DNA from: an uncultured Elusimicrobia bacterium
GTDB taxonomy: Bacteria; Elusimicrobiota; Elusimicrobia; Elusimicrobiales; UBA9959
Assembly: GCA_903879915.1 (NCBI GenBank)
Contig: CAIRNJ010000097.1
Coordinates: forward strand, 1-39,586
Reading direction: 5' to 3'
DNA: 39,586 nt
The position numbers and the translations under genes are program-made. This document shows positions 39,477 to 39,586 of this stretch, in pieces. How positions within the stretch are numbered: the first letter of the stretch is position 1; each line of letters begins with the position of its first letter. The notes under the pieces were generated by a model. It ran no database searches, was not told the DNA's origin, and saw only the letters and a list, made by a program, of their open reading frames with translations.

Positions 39477-39586
39477 GAACAGGGTTCTCAAAACGCGGGG
39501 TCGGCCACACCGTGGCCGCCCCTCATCACTCGGCTGCCGCGCTTACGCAAGCGGCAGCCTCCGCGAAGGTTTTGATAACCCTGTTC
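39477..39586. repeat. 110-bp inverted-repeat element with two internal hairpins, at the right edge
   Basis: Outer arms at 39477-39494 and 39569-39586 (GAACAGGGTT-N-TCAAAAC) pair over 17 of 18 positions. Inside are two perfect hairpins: CGGCCAC-ACC-GTGGCCG (39502-39518) and GGCTGCCGC / GCGGCAGCC (39532-39559). Together they could form a three-stem cruciform. No ORF lies within. The window stops at the last base of the right arm, as would happen if a multicopy repeat broke an assembly. It may be a MITE-like or REP-like element. Confidence 0.6.

Noticed and set aside
39477-39586. An integron attC site
   Set aside because: The element lacks the RYYYAAC and GTTRRRY core sites at its ends, and no integrase or gene cassettes are seen.
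1-39586. CRISPR arrays, insertion sequences, rRNA genes or phage genes
   Set aside because: No spaced direct repeats, transposase or integrase motifs, or rRNA sequences were seen on either strand.

Overview
The window is a GC-rich chromosomal segment with no phage or transposase genes. It comes from a bacterium with a Gram-negative envelope: a TolC-type outer-membrane protein, a MacA/MacB pump, an AsmA-like protein, a putative outer-membrane barrel and a lipoprotein. An anaerobic or microaerophilic life is suggested by a rubrerythrin, desulfoferrodoxin, rubredoxin and thiol peroxidase gene set and by molybdenum hydroxylases. AUA is used for about half of the isoleucine codons in the two genes counted (22 of 40), which is unusual at this GC content. 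A poorly sampled phylum such as Elusimicrobiota would fit, but that is only a guess from the sequence. The odd length, and an inverted repeat ending exactly at the right edge, suggest that the right edge is a contig end.

Left block (1-19.7 kb, almost all + strand): a catabolic cluster. A truncated, divergent iron-sulfur/flavin oxidoreductase gene (PreT/GltD-like N-terminus) lies at the left edge. After it come an 8-oxoguanine deaminase-like amidohydrolase, a phosphofructokinase, a MocA-type molybdopterin nucleotidyltransferase, a class III adenylate cyclase and XdhC. Two complete three-subunit xanthine dehydrogenase-family enzymes follow. The first has the order Mo subunit, then FeS, then FAD, and is split by a gene for an exported CsgG/FlgO-like protein with a barrel-like C-terminus. 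The second has the order FAD, FeS, Mo. Between the two sets lies a translationally coupled TldD/TldE-like pair in which both proteins carry signal peptides. MocA and XdhC would make and load the molybdenum cofactor. The deaminase and hydroxylases together suggest oxidation and breakdown of purines or related N-heterocycles. A GT-C membrane glycosyltransferase ends the block.

Middle (19.9-25.8 kb, + strand): a TolC / membrane-fusion / MacB ATPase / MacB permease export operon, a small membrane protein, a DNA-deoxyinosine/uracil glycosylase-like protein and a serine beta-lactamase-fold lipoprotein. Then (25.9-28.9 kb, - strand) comes an oxidative-stress group: an Rrf2 regulator with a clear promoter and an overlapping inverted repeat, a TIGR02757 protein, and rubrerythrin, Tpx, desulfoferrodoxin and rubredoxin behind a separate near-perfect palindrome.

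Right block (29-39.6 kb): a PAS histidine kinase, a P-loop NTPase/kinase followed by a receiver protein, a hypothetical helical protein, tRNA-Phe(GAA), a second receiver protein, and a long - strand run. In order of transcription that run is a lipoate-protein ligase homologue, a stand-alone AsnC-type domain, a third receiver protein, an M50-like membrane protease, an AsmA-like protein, PyrE, a SAM hydrolase (DUF62) and an RlmI-type rRNA methyltransferase. No gene-free stretch exceeds 300 bases.
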